Assembly: GCF_016756395.1 (NCBI RefSeq)
Contig: NZ_AP018365.1
Location: forward strand, 1,054,001 to 1,118,000
Origin: Streptomyces sp. SN-593
GTDB lineage: Bacteria > Actinomycetota > Actinomycetes > Streptomycetales > Streptomycetaceae
Reading direction: 5' to 3'
DNA: 64,000 nucleotides
Positions 25,631-36,010 of this stretch are shown here, in pieces; within the stretch, counting starts at the first letter, position 1, and each line of letters begins with the position of its first letter. A model generated the notes under the pieces. The model was not told the DNA's origin and did not search any database. It was given only the letters and a program-made list of their open reading frames with translations. Position numbers and translations under genes: made by a program.

Positions 25631-28128
25631 CTAGCTGCGCAGCACCGCGTCGGTGCGCTCGGCCGCGCGGGCCACCGCCGCCTCACGGGCGGCGGACGCC
25701 TCCTCCGCGGTGAGCGTGCGGTCCGCCGCCCGGAAGCGCAGCGCGTACGCCAGGGACTTGCGCCCCTCGCCGATCTGCGGACCGGTGAAGACGTCGAAGA
25801 GCCGCAGGGACTCCAGGAGTCCACCGGCCCCCTCGCGCAGCGCCGTCTCGACCTCGGCCGCGGGCACGTCGGACGCGACGACCAGCGCGACGTCCTGCGT
25901 GGCGACGGGGAACGTCGACACGCGCGGTCCGCTCGGCCGGTAGCCGGCCCCGGCGCTCTCGATCAGGTCGAGGTCGACCTCCATCGCCGAGGTGCGTTCG
26001 GGCACACCGAGCGCCTTGGTGACCCGCGGGTGCAGCTCGCCGCCGTGCCCGATCAGCACCTCCGTACCGTCGGGGGCGACGGCGTAGAAGGCCGCGCACC
26101 GTCCGGGGTGGTAGGGCGCGTGCTGGTCCTGGCGCAGGATCAGCTCGACCCCGGCCTCGCGGGCGACCCGGCGGGCGGCCTCGATCGCGTCGGCCCATCC
26201 GGCCGGGTGCCCCGGGCCCCACCAGCCGGAGGGCTCGCGGGCCCCGGCCAGCACCACGGCGGCGTGCCGCGGCTGGTCCGGCAGGGCGGCCTCCAGCGAC
26301 GCGATCTCCTCCGCCGTGGGCCGGCGGTCGACCGGCAGCCGCGGCGGGACGCCGGCGCCGTCCTGGGGATGGAAGACCAGGCCGGTCTCGAAGAGCGCGA
26401 GGTCGTGGCTGCCGCGCCCGTCGTTGCGGCGCAGGGCGCCGAGCAGTCCGGGCAGCAGGGTGGTGCGCAGCGCCGGCTCGTTGTCGGACAGCGGGTTGGC
26501 CAGCAGCACGGTGCGGCGGCGCGGGTCGTCCGCGTCGAGCCCGAGCGCGTCGAAGGCGTCGGCGCCGAGGAAGGGGTAGTTCGGCGCCTCCACGTAGCCG
26601 GCGCCGGCCAGCGCGCGGCCGATCCGGCGGCGCAGGAGCTGGGAGTCGGTCAGGCCGCGCTGCGAGGGCACCTTGGGCAGGGTGGAGGGCAGGTTCTCGT
26701 AGCCCTCCAGCCGGATGACCTCCTCCGCGAGGTCGTTGGGGAAGGCGAGGTCGGGCCGCCAGCTCGGCACGCTGACGACCAGCTCGTCGGAGCCGGTGAC
26801 GTGGCAGCCGATCTGCTGGAGCCGGCGCACCACGGTCTCGCGGCCGTACCCGGTGCCGGCCACCCGGTCGGGGTGGTCGGCGGCCATCGCCACGGTGCGC
26901 GGCTCGGCCGGCACCGCGACGTCGGTGACGCCGGGCTCCGCGGCGCCGCCGGCCAGCAGCACCAGCAGGTCCACGGCGCGCTGCGCGGCGGCCGCGGTCG
27001 CCTGCGGGTCGGTGCCGCGCTCGAAGCGGCGGGCCGCCTCGGAGCCGAGCTTGTGCCGGCGGGCGGTGCGGGCGATCGACACCGGGTCGAAGTGCGCGGC
27101 CTCGATGACGATCTCGCTGGTGCCGGAGTCGGCGATCTCGGTGTGCGCGCCGCCCATCACCCCGGCCAGGCCGATCGGCCCGGTCGCGTCGGTGATCACC
27201 AGGTCCTCGGCGTCCAGCACCCGCTCGACGCCGTCGAGGGTGGTGAGCTTCTCGCCGGCCCCGGCGCGTCGCACCCCGATCGGGCCGTTCAGCCGGGTCC
27301 GGTCGTAGGCGTGCAGCGGCTGCCCGACCTCGAACATCACGTAGTTGGTGATGTCCACGGCGAGCGAGATCGGCCGCATGCCGACCTTCTGAAGCCGGCG
27401 CTGGAGCCAGATCGGCGATCGGGCCTCGTGGTTGACGCCGGTGACGGTGCGCGCGGTGAAGCGGTCGCAGCCGGCCGGGTCGGAGACCTGGACCGGGTAG
27501 CCGCCCTCCCTGGGGCCGGGCACGTCGATCAGCGCCGGATCGCTCAGCGGCAGCCCGAACGCGGTCGCGACCTCCCGGGCCACCCCGCGCAGCGACAGGC
27601 AGTAGCCGCGGTCGGGGGTGACCGCGATGTCCAGCACGTCATCGACGAGTTCGAGCAGGCCGATCGCGTCGGTGCCCGTCTCGTGCTCGGGCGGCAGCAC
27701 CACGATGCCGTCGTGGTCGTCGCCCATGCCCAGCTCGCGGGCGGAGCAGATCATGCCGTGCGAGACCCGGCCGTAGGTCTTGCGGGCGGAGATCCGGAAG
27801 TCGCCGGGCAGCACGCCGCCGGGCAGGATCACCACGACCTTGTCGCCGACCGCGAAGTTGCGGGCGCCGCAGACGATCTCCTGCGGCTCGCCGGTGCCGT
27901 TCGCCTTGCCGACGTCCACGGTGCAGAACCGGATCGGCTTCTTGAAGCCCTCCAGTTCCTCGATGGTCAGCACCTGGCCGACGACCAGCGGCCCTTGCAG
28001 CCCGGCGCCCACGTGCTCGACCGTCTCGACCTCCAGACCGGCGGAAATGAGCTTGGCCTGGACGTCGCGGCCGGTGGTGCCGGCCGGCAGGTCGACGTAC
28101 TCCCGCAGCCAAGAAAGCGGGACCCGCA

Positions 28129-28129
<1 letters not shown>
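25631..28129 (-). CDS. pheT: Phenylalanyl-tRNA synthetase beta subunit
   Basis: The 832-aa protein has the full bacterial PheT order: N-terminal tRNA-binding (EMAP/Trbp111-like) domain including [19 protein letters not shown]3/B4 editing domain ([15 protein letters not shown]), B5 domain, class II-like core, and a C-terminal ferredoxin-fold anticodon-binding domain ([12 protein letters not shown]). With PheS it forms the alpha2beta2 enzyme that charges tRNA-Phe and edits Tyr errors in the cytoplasm. The ATG at 28129 overlaps the pheS stop by ATGA. Length is normal for actinobacteria. Confidence 0.98.
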
Positions 28130-29568
<1,439 letters not shown>

Positions 29569-30711
29569 TCAGGCCAGGTAGGCGGGGGCCCCGACGGGCA
29601 GGATAAATCGGAACTCGGCGCCGCCGCCGGGCGCCCGCCCGACGCTGATGGTGCCGCCGTGCGCCTCGACGATGCCCTTGACGATGTACAGGCCCAGGCC
29701 GGTGCCGCCCCGCTTGCTGCCCCGCCAGAAACGGGTGAAGACGCGGCTCATCGACTCCTCGGGGATGCCGGGCCCTTCGTCGCTCACCGTGACCGCCGTG
29801 CCTTCCGTCGTCCGGTCGTCGCCACCGAGGCCGGTGGCGCGGGTCACCTCGATGGTGACAGTCCCGTCGCCGTGCCGCACCGCGTTTTCCAGCAGGTTGC
29901 CGAGGATCTGGTCGATCTTGTCCGGGTCGGCCCACAGCGCCGGCAGCGGCCCGGGCACGAGGACCGCGAACCGTTCGGGGCCCTGCCCGGCCGCGACGTG
30001 GGCGTCCACGTGGTGCCGGACGGCCGCCGCCATGTCCACCGGCTGGCGGCGCACCTCCAGCCGGCCGGAGTCGATCCGGGAGATGTCGAGCAGCTCGGCG
30101 ATCAGCCGGGTCACCCGGTTGGCGTCGGCGTCGACGGTCTCCAGCATCAGCTTCTTGTGGTCGTCGGTGAACCGCTCCCACTTCGCCAGCAGCGTCGCGG
30201 TGAAGCCCTTGACCGAGGTGAGCGGGGAGCGCAGTTCGTGGGCGACGGTGGCGATCAGTTCGGCGTGCGAGCGCTCGGTACGGCGCCGCGCCTCGGTGCC
30301 GCGCAGCGTCACCACCAGCCGCCGCACCGGCCCGCGCGGCCGCTGCCGCACGTACCGCGCCGAGACCAGCACCTCGCGGCCGCCGGGCAGCAGCAGGTTC
30401 CGCTCGGGCTGCGCGACCCGGATGGCGAGCCCGCCGTAGGGGTCGGTGAGCTGCCACCAGCGGCGCCCCTCCAGGTCCTCCAGCGGCAGTGCCTGCTCCA
30501 CCGGGCGGCCGAGCACGTCGGCCGGGCGCAGCGCGGTGATCCGGGCGGCGGCGGCGTTGAAGCAGATCACCCGCCCGCTCTCGTCGGCGACCACCAGCCC
30601 GTCGGGCAGGTCGTCGGGGTCGATGCCCAAGGAGTACGGGGCCGTGCCGGCGGGCCGGTCCGCCGCCACGCCGCGCACGCCGTTCTGCGGCATCACGTCC
30701 AACGCCGCCAC
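29569..30711 (-). CDS. PAS-domain sensor histidine kinase (orphan)
   Basis: The 380-aa protein has no transmembrane helices. It has a PAS domain (about 30-130; LPDGLVVADESGRVICFNAAA), then HisKA with the phospho-accepting His in VAHELRSPLTSVKGF, and HATPase_c with N-box NLLENAVRHG, G1 DEGPGIP and G2 GGTGLGLYIVKG. It should autophosphorylate on sensing a cytoplasmic signal. No response regulator is in the window. The start is uncertain: the GTG at 30711 directly abuts GAGAGGGGG, and in-frame GTG/ATG codons follow 5-6 codons later. It lies between pheS and an RNA methyltransferase gene. Confidence 0.9.
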   Translation of the reverse strand: MAALDVMPQNGVRGVAADRPAGTAPYSLGIDPDDLPDGLVVADESGRVICFNAAAARITALRPADVLGRPVEQALPLEDLEGRRWWQLTDPYGGLAIRVAQPERNLLLPGGREVLVSARYVRQRPRGPVRRLVVTLRGTEARRRTERSHAELIATVAHELRSPLTSVKGFTATLLAKWERFTDDHKKLMLETVDADANRVTRLIAELLDISRIDSGRLEVRRQPVDMAAAVRHHVDAHVAAGQGPERFAVLVPGPLPALWADPDKIDQILGNLLENAVRHGDGTVTIEVTRATGLGGDDRTTEGTAVTVSDEGPGIPEESMSRVFTRFWRGSKRGGTGLGLYIVKGIVEAHGGTISVGRAPGGGAEFRFILPVGAPAYLA

Positions 30712-30741
30712 CCCCCTCTCAGGGCCCGGGCGGCCACCCTA

Positions 30742-31605
30742 CTAGCTCGGGGTGATGCCGCGGCACCCCGCCGAGGTGCGCTGGGCGCGGGCGGAGGCGT
30801 ACAGGCAGACGGCGGCGGCCGTCGCGAGGTTCAGGCTCTCCGCCCGGCCGTGGATCGGCACCCGGACCACCTCGTCCGTCAGCGCCCTGGTCTCCTCGGG
30901 CAGCCCCCACGCCTCGTTCCCGAACACCCAGGCGGTCGGCCCGGCCATCCGGCCCTCGTCGAGTTCGGTGTCCAGGTCGCGCCGCCCGGCGCCGTCGGCG
31001 GCCAGCACCCGGACGCCCTGGGCCCGCAGGTCCGCCACGGCCGCCTCCACCGGCACGCCGACCGCGACCGGCAGGTGGAAGAGGCTGCCGGCGGAGGCGC
31101 GTACGGCCTTGGGGTTGTACAGGTCGACGGAGGCGTCGGTGAGCACCACCGCGTCGGCGCCGGCCGCGTCCGCGCAGCGCAGTACGGTGCCGGCGTTGCC
31201 CGGGTCGCGGACGTGCGCGAGCACGGCCACCAGCCGCGGCCGGGCGGCGAGCACCCGCTCGAACGGCGTGTCCAGGAACCGGCAGACCCCGACCAGGCCC
31301 TGCGGGGTGACGGTGTCGGAGACGTCGGCGACCACCTCGGGGGTGGTGGTCAGCACGGGGGCGCCGGCGGCGCGGGCCGCCTCGATGACGTCGGGGTGCC
31401 GTTCGGCGGCTTCCGCGGTGGCGTACAGCTCGATCAGCGTCCGGCCGTCCGGCCCGCCCGGGTGCGCGGCCGCCTCCCGCACGGCCTGCGGCCCCTCCGC
31501 GAGGAACCGTCGCTCCTTCGCCCGGAACGACCGTCTGGCGAGCCGGCGCGCCGCGGTCACCCGCGCGGACCGCAACGAGGTCAGATCCGTCGGGGGCGTA
31601 CTCAC
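30742..31605 (-). CDS. SpoU/TrmH-family RNA 2'-O-methyltransferase
   Basis: The 287-aa protein has an N-terminal SpoU substrate-binding domain (RFLAEGPQAVREAA) and a SPOUT methyltransferase domain with motif 1 LAHVRDPGNAGTVLRCADAAGAD, motif 2 VFGNEAWGLP and motif 3 ESLNLATAAAVCLYA. It should methylate ribose in 23S rRNA or tRNA using AdoMet; the exact nucleotide is not evident. The GTG at 31605 has AGAGAG upstream; an open frame of 61 codons before it looks non-coding. It lies downstream of rplT, separated by 245 bp with a terminator-like hairpin. Confidence 0.93.
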   Translation of the reverse strand: MSTPPTDLTSLRSARVTAARRLARRSFRAKERRFLAEGPQAVREAAAHPGGPDGRTLIELYATAEAAERHPDVIEAARAAGAPVLTTTPEVVADVSDTVTPQGLVGVCRFLDTPFERVLAARPRLVAVLAHVRDPGNAGTVLRCADAAGADAVVLTDASVDLYNPKAVRASAGSLFHLPVAVGVPVEAAVADLRAQGVRVLAADGAGRRDLDTELDEGRMAGPTAWVFGNEAWGLPEETRALTDEVVRVPIHGRAESLNLATAAAVCLYASARAQRTSAGCRGITPS

Positions 31606-31775
31606 GCGTGCGGCTCTCTCTCGGTCGACGGATGGGGGGTCGTGACGGGGTCGTGGTGCGCACGGGCCGTGGTTCCCGGGGGCGCGGGTGGCCGGGGGGC
31701 GGGTTGCCGGGCGATCGGAAACGGACCGGGGAAGCTCCCGCGACCGGCGGCAGGGACCGTCCCGGGGGCAAACGC

Positions 31776-31820
31776 ACCGCGGGCCCACAAGCGGGGAAAC
31801 CGCCTGCGGACCCGCGCACC
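31776..31820 (-). terminator. Probable terminator after rplT
   Basis: On the transcribed strand GCGGGTCC and GGGCCCGC pair (one G-U), enclosing an inner GCGG/CCGC stem, and the hairpin is followed by a short TTT. It lies 30 bp after the rplT stop and would end the infC-rpmI-rplT transcript. Confidence 0.55.
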
Positions 31821-31849
31821 GTCACTCCACGGCCGGGCTCAGCGCAGCG

Positions 31850-32233
31850 TCACGCGGCCTTGGGCGCGTTCACGTCCGACGGGAGCGCCTTCTGCGCGAC
31901 CTCGACCAGCGCGGCGAACGCGGGGGCGTCGGTCACCGCGAGCTCCGCGAGGATCTTGCGGTCCACCTCGATGTTGGCGGCCTTCAGACCCTGGATGAAG
32001 CGGTTGTAGGTGATGCCGTTCGCACGGGCAGCGGCGTTGATCCGCTGGATCCAGAGCTGGCGGAAGTCGCCCTTGCGCTTCTTGCGGTCGTTGTAGTTGT
32101 AGACCAGGGAGTGGGTGACCTGCTCCTTGGCCTTGCGGTACAGGCGCGAACGCTGACCGCGGTAGCCGCTGGCCTGCTCGAGGATCGCCCGGCGCTTCTT
32201 CTGGGCGTTGACTGCCCGCTTGACGCGTGCCAC
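31850..32233 (-). CDS. rplT: 50S ribosomal protein L20
   Basis: The 127-aa protein has the L20 signature: [15 protein letters not shown] start, [35 protein letters not shown], and the C-terminal RNA-binding fold ([18 protein letters not shown]). L20 binds 23S rRNA early in 50S assembly and in several bacteria feeds back on its own operon. It is third in infC-rpmI-rplT, 98 bp after rpmI. The ATG follows AGAAGGAGTT. Confidence 0.99.
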   Translation of the reverse strand: MARVKRAVNAQKKRRAILEQASGYRGQRSRLYRKAKEQVTHSLVYNYNDRKKRKGDFRQLWIQRINAAARANGITYNRFIQGLKAANIEVDRKILAELAVTDAPAFAALVEVAQKALPSDVNAPKAA

Positions 32234-32331
32234 TTGATAACTCCTTCTGCGGGACCGCGGTATGCGTCACACGGTCCGAAAGCGATGGGGGTCCCGGATC
32301 GGACCGCGCGCCCCGGTCGGGGGCGCGCGGC

Positions 32332-32526
32332 TCACTTGCCGAGAAGCTTCTTGATCTTCTTGGCGTCGGCCGGGGCCACCTCGACGGTGCCGGTCAGGGC
32401 GCGCGTCTTGCTGGACGGCTTGTGCTCGAGCAGGTGGCGCTTGCCCGCACGCTCGCGGAGCACCTTGCCGGAGCCGGTGATCTTGAAGCGCTTGCTCGCA
32501 CCACTGTGGGTCTTGTTCTTCGGCAT
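32332..32526 (-). CDS. rpmI: 50S ribosomal protein L35
   Basis: The 64-aa protein has the L35 pattern: [34 protein letters not shown], and a basic C-terminus. It is a component of the large subunit, second in the infC operon. The ATG is at 32526. A stable hairpin lies in the 133-bp gap after infC. Confidence 0.99.
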   Translation of the reverse strand: MPKNKTHSGASKRFKITGSGKVLRERAGKRHLLEHKPSSKTRALTGTVEVAPADAKKIKKLLGK

Positions 32527-32606
32527 GGCGCCGTGGTCTCCTCGTCGCTGGCCCTCCCGGGCGCCCGCGTGAGGGCGTACGGGGAGCGTCAGTCCTGCTA
32601 TTACCA

Positions 32607-32640
32607 CCCGAAGCCGCCAGGTGCGGCGGGGCTTTCGGGG
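32607..32640 (-). promoter_or_regulatory. Hairpin between infC and rpmI
   Basis: CCGAA.GCC.CGCC-type arms (32607-32618 and 32625-32640 on the plus strand) pair around a 6-nt loop, with one or two bulges. It has no U-run. It may set the ratio of IF3 to L35/L20 or be a protein-binding site; this is inferred from position only. Confidence 0.4.
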
Positions 32641-32659
32641 TACCTCTCGAACCGCGGTG

Positions 32660-33301
32660 TCAGCCGGCGTCGGCCGGGGCCTCGACCTGCGACTGGGCGT
32701 CGGCGGCCTCGCCGTCGCCCTCGTCGTCACCCTGGCGGCCCGCCTTGCGGGCTGCCTGGGCCTCACGGGCCTCGGCCATGGCCTCGGTCTTCTTCTTGTG
32801 CGGACCGAGGACCATGATCATGTTGCGGCCGTCCTGCTTCGGGTTCGACTCGACGAACCCGAGGTCCTGGACGTCCTCCGCGAGCCGCTGGAGCAGGCGG
32901 TAGCCCAGCTCCGGGCGGGACTGCTCACGGCCGCGGAACATGATCGTGATCTTGACCTTGTCGCCCTGCTTGAGGAACCGGACGACGTGACCCTTCTTGG
33001 TGTCATAGTCGTGCGGGTCGATCTTCGGCCGGAGCTTCATCTCCTTGATGACCGTGTGCGCCTGGTTCTTGCGCGCCTCACGGGCCTTCATGGCCGACTC
33101 GTACTTGAACTTCCCGTAGTCCATGAGCTTGCACACGGGCGGACGGGCGTTCGCCGCGACCTCGACCAGGTCGAGGTCGTACTCCTGCGCAAGCTCCAGG
33201 GCCTTGGCAAGCGGCACGATGCCGACCTGCTCGCCACTGGGACCGACAAGTCGCACCTCGGGAACGCGAATCCGGTCGTTGATGCGGGGCTCGGCGCTGA
33301 T
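32660..33301 (-). CDS. infC: Translation initiation factor IF-3, AUC start
   Basis: The 213-aa protein has IF3-N ([20 protein letters not shown], then [19 protein letters not shown]) and IF3-C ([12 protein letters not shown], then MIMVLGPHK), plus an acidic Ala/Asp-rich tail usual in actinobacteria. Conserved IF3 sequence extends 15 codons upstream of the first GTG (33256) to an ATC at 33299-33301, preceded by GAGGAGG with 4-nt spacing; no ATG, GTG or TTG lies closer to that ribosome binding site. IF3 rejects non-standard starts, and rare infC starts (AUU, AUC, AUA) are a known autoregulatory device. First gene of the operon. Confidence 0.95.
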   Translation of the reverse strand: MSAEPRINDRIRVPEVRLVGPSGEQVGIVPLAKALELAQEYDLDLVEVAANARPPVCKLMDYGKFKYESAMKAREARKNQAHTVIKEMKLRPKIDPHDYDTKKGHVVRFLKQGDKVKITIMFRGREQSRPELGYRLLQRLAEDVQDLGFVESNPKQDGRNMIMVLGPHKKKTEAMAEAREAQAARKAGRQGDDEGDGEAADAQSQVEAPADAG

Positions 33302-33666
33302 GGGGCCTCCTCGGTTGCACGACGCGACTGACTGGCCGACAGCCGCGCTTCGGGTCTTCTTCTGCTCCTACCCCGTGCACCGTGCCCGGACGTCAGAAAC
33401 GCCCCGTACGGCACACAGGCGGGCTCCTCACAACCGGGAGCACCGCCGCGTTATTCCGCGGGGCGCATCGGACGGCGGAGGCCGGACGCGGGAAACGCCG
33501 ACCGAAGCCGTCTGACCGGGGACCCCTCGGCCGACAGGCCGAGCAGGTGGGAGTTCGGAGCCTCCACTTGGTGGCCGGACACGCTGATGTCCGACCGGTC
33601 GTCTTCAAGCATAGCAGCGCGGGCCCCCGGGTCGTAATCGGCCGGACGGGGCATATCGTGGCGGCC
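33302..33666. promoter_or_regulatory. infC leader and divergent promoter region
   Basis: This 365-bp gap lies between infC (leftward) and the DUF1844 gene (rightward). A leftward -10 TATGCT (33606-33611) would give infC a leader of about 300 nt. That leader contains a perfect 7-bp hairpin CTCGGCC-GACA-GGCCGAG (33526-33543) and a second CG-rich hairpin near 33450. The rightward gene has TATCGT (33654-33659) 7 nt before its ATG, compatible with a leaderless transcript. No protein is evident in between. Confidence 0.45.
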
Positions 33667-34059
33667 ATGAGCGACGCACCGGCCTCCACCTCCGCCTCCA
33701 CCCCCGCCGCGGCACCCGCGACCGCACCCGGCTTCGACGACATGACCCGCGACATCGCGGACGTCCCCGCGGTGGAGGTGATCACCACGGTGGCGGTCCA
33801 CCTGATGAGCGCCGCCGCGGTGAACCTGGGGCTGGCCGAGAGCGGCGAGCAGCACAAGGACCTCGACGAGGCCCGCAAGCTCATCCAGGCGCTGGCCGGA
33901 CTGGTCACCGCCGGCGCGACGGAGATCAGCTCCTTCCACGCGGCCCCGCTGCGGGACGGCCTGAAGTCGCTCCAGCTCGCCTTCCGCGAAGCCTCCCTCG
34001 TGCCGGACGAGCCCGGCCAGGGCCCCGGGGAGAAGTTCACCGGCCCGGTGTACGGCTAA
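33667..34059 (+). CDS. DUF1844 domain protein
   Basis: The 130-aa protein has an Ala/Pro/Thr-rich N-terminus (1-20) and a DUF1844 core (DVPAVEVITTVAVHLMSAAAVNLG, then KDLDEARKLIQALAGLV). The family is small, helical and widespread; no biochemical role is established. It lies divergent from infC, its usual neighbour in Streptomyces. Lack of a ribosome binding site and a -10-like TATCGT 7 nt upstream suggest leaderless translation from the ATG. Confidence 0.9.
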   Translation: MSDAPASTSASTPAAAPATAPGFDDMTRDIADVPAVEVITTVAVHLMSAAAVNLGLAESGEQHKDLDEARKLIQALAGLVTAGATEISSFHAAPLRDGLKSLQLAFREASLVPDEPGQGPGEKFTGPVYG

Positions 34060-34079
34060 GGGCCGGACTCCGGCCCGTC

Positions 34080-34880
34080 CTAGGCGCCGCCCTCCTTGGT
34101 GCGGGCGGCCGCCTCGGCCTCGACGGCGGCGGCTCGGGCGGCCCTCGCCGCGGCCATCGCGGGGTGGGTCGCCTGGTGCACGAGCGCGGCGATCGCCGCG
34201 CCGACCAGCGGGGCGACCAGGAACAGCCAGACCTGGGTGAGCGCGGGGCTGCCAGCGAACAGCGCGGGCGCCAGGCTGCGGGCCGGGTTCACGCCGGTGC
34301 CGGTGAGCGGGATGCCGACCAGGTGGACCACGGCGAGGGCCAGGCCGATCGCCAGACCGTCGAAGCCGACCACGGCGATCTTGTGCGTCACCGCGAGCAC
34401 CACGAAGACCAGCAGGAACGTCATGAGCATCTCCGCGACGAACGCGCCGAAGATGTCGATGCCGACCGCCGACCGCGTGCCGTAGCCGTTGGTGCCGAAC
34501 GCACCGTGCCGCTGGAAGCCGGGGACCTGCTCGGACACCAGCAGCAGGAGCGCGGCGCCCACGATCGCCCCGACGAACTGCGCCACCCAGTACTCGACCG
34601 CCCGGCGCAGCTCGATCCGCCCGGCCAGCAGCATGCCGAGCGTCACCGCGGGGTTGACGTGGCTGCCGGAGATCGGCCCGATCGCGTACGCGATGGCGAG
34701 CAGCACGAAGCCGAAGGCCAGCGCGATGCCGAGGGTGCCGATGTACGACCCGGACAGCACCGCGGCGCCGACCGCGAAGAAGACGAGTGCGAGCGTGCCG
34801 ACGAACTCGCAGACGACGGCGCGGGGGTCCGTGAGCCGGTAGCTCGTCACATCCGCCGCGGTGAAGGTTCGCCGGTCCAT
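34080..34880 (-). CDS. Aquaporin / MIP-family channel
   Basis: The 266-aa protein has six transmembrane helices and both half-helix motifs, SHVNPAVT and TGVNPARS, which form the pore. Narrow-filter residues look closer to AqpZ-type water channels than glycerol facilitators, but this is not certain. The C-terminus is an Ala/Arg/Glu-rich tail of about 35 residues in the cytoplasm. The ATG at 34880 follows GAGGAGG; the longer frame upstream is not supported. It ends 20 bp from the convergent DUF1844 gene. Confidence 0.93.
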   Translation of the reverse strand: MDRRTFTAADVTSYRLTDPRAVVCEFVGTLALVFFAVGAAVLSGSYIGTLGIALAFGFVLLAIAYAIGPISGSHVNPAVTLGMLLAGRIELRRAVEYWVAQFVGAIVGAALLLLVSEQVPGFQRHGAFGTNGYGTRSAVGIDIFGAFVAEMLMTFLLVFVVLAVTHKIAVVGFDGLAIGLALAVVHLVGIPLTGTGVNPARSLAPALFAGSPALTQVWLFLVAPLVGAAIAALVHQATHPAMAAARAARAAAVEAEAAARTKEGGA

Positions 34881-34983
34881 CGTGCCTCCTCGAAACGACC
34901 AGGCCCCGCCCATTGCATTGTCAGCACCATGGGCGAATCCCACATCTCGGGGCATATACGGCATGCGGCGGCGCGCCGGGCGT

Positions 34984-35053
34984 CCGGCCGTCCGGCACTA
35001 CGGGGGTCCGGCGGAAGTCCGGCGGTCCGGGCCACGGAAGGCCGGACGGCCGG
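34984..35053 (-). terminator. Inverted repeat downstream of sseB-like gene
   Basis: Arms 34984-34996 (CCGGCCGTCCGGC) and 35041-35053 are perfect complements, 44 bp apart, in DNA rich in GTCCGG words. It lies 44 bp after the SseB stop and could end its transcript; the wide loop makes this uncertain. Confidence 0.4.
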
Positions 35054-35096
35054 TGTCCGGCGCTACGACGCCGGGGCGATCCGGCCCGCGCGGCGC

Positions 35097-35834
35097 TCAG
35101 CGGGCGAAGAGCGGCTCCCCGGGAGGGCTCGCCGTCGGCGGGAGGAGCGCCAGGTCGAGCCCCTGGAGCAGCGCGGCACGCAGCGTCTCGTCGGCGGCCA
35201 GGGCACCGGCCACCCGGTTCGCGGCCGCGGAGACGTCGGTGTCCTCGGCGAGCACCAGGCTCAGGGTTCCGTCGCTGCCCGGGCCGCCGGGGGTGAGGTG
35301 CGCGCGGGAGATCCCCGGTTCCGCGGCCACGGCGGCCCGCAGCGCCGACCGCACCGCCGGGTCGGCCAGCGGGTCGGTCCGGTCCGGTCCGGCCGCCGCG
35401 GCGCGCAGCGCGGCCCCGGTCAGTTCGTACGTCACCGGTCCGGCCATGTCGATCAGCAGGGTGTCCGCCCGCTCGTGGGCGAGCGCCTGGAGCGCCTGGT
35501 GCAGCGGGACCGCCACCGGGCGGGCGTCCGCGCGCCAGCGCGCCAGCGAGGCGACCCCGGTGAAGGCCGGCAGCGCGCGTCGGCCGTCGGGTGCCTGAAT
35601 GGTCGGCACCGCCATGTCGCTGCTCTTCTCGCGGGTCAGCCCGTCGGGCCCGGTCTCCGCCTCGCCGAGCACCGCCACCACCGGGACGAGCAGCCGGGCG
35701 CCGTGCAGCGCCGCCACCACGTCCGCGTCCGCGGCCCGGCCGGCCGCGTAGGCCGCGAGCGCCTCCGCCAGCCCCGCGTCCGCCGATCCGTCGTCCTGCG
35801 CGAACCCTGGGTCCGGAATGTTCTTCAACGCCAC
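35097..35834 (-). CDS. SseB-family protein
   Basis: The 245-aa protein has an SseB N-terminal domain (about residues 20-120; LLVPVVAVLG, AFTGVASLARW, VAVPLHQALQALA) and a C-terminal region of the SseB_C type. The family is named for enhanced serine sensitivity in E. coli; its molecular role is unknown. The GTG at 35834 is used (GCGTTGAAGAAC follows). It is transcribed like the mycosin gene upstream, 176 bp away, and this neighbourhood is common in Streptomyces. Confidence 0.85.
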   Translation of the reverse strand: MALKNIPDPGFAQDDGSADAGLAEALAAYAAGRAADADVVAALHGARLLVPVVAVLGEAETGPDGLTREKSSDMAVPTIQAPDGRRALPAFTGVASLARWRADARPVAVPLHQALQALAHERADTLLIDMAGPVTYELTGAALRAAAAGPDRTDPLADPAVRSALRAAVAAEPGISRAHLTPGGPGSDGTLSLVLAEDTDVSAAANRVAGALAADETLRAALLQGLDLALLPPTASPPGEPLFAR

Positions 35835-36010
35835 ACCGGCACCCTATCCGCCGCCCTGCCGGGCCCCGGCGACGGGCCGCTTCCCGCCCGCGGAGCCGCC
35901 ACCCGCGCGGCCGGGTCGGCACCGGGGCCGCACCCCGCGGCGGCCGGCGCCAGGCGACGGACCGGCGGCGAGTGGCCGGCGGTCGGCCGGCGGGCAGCGG
36001 CCGGGGGTGG

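Noticed and set aside
24825-25634. Open frame of about 269 codons across the repeat block
   Set aside because: Composition is Arg/Pro/Thr from repeated DNA, both strands are open equally, and there is no ribosome binding site or recognisable domain.
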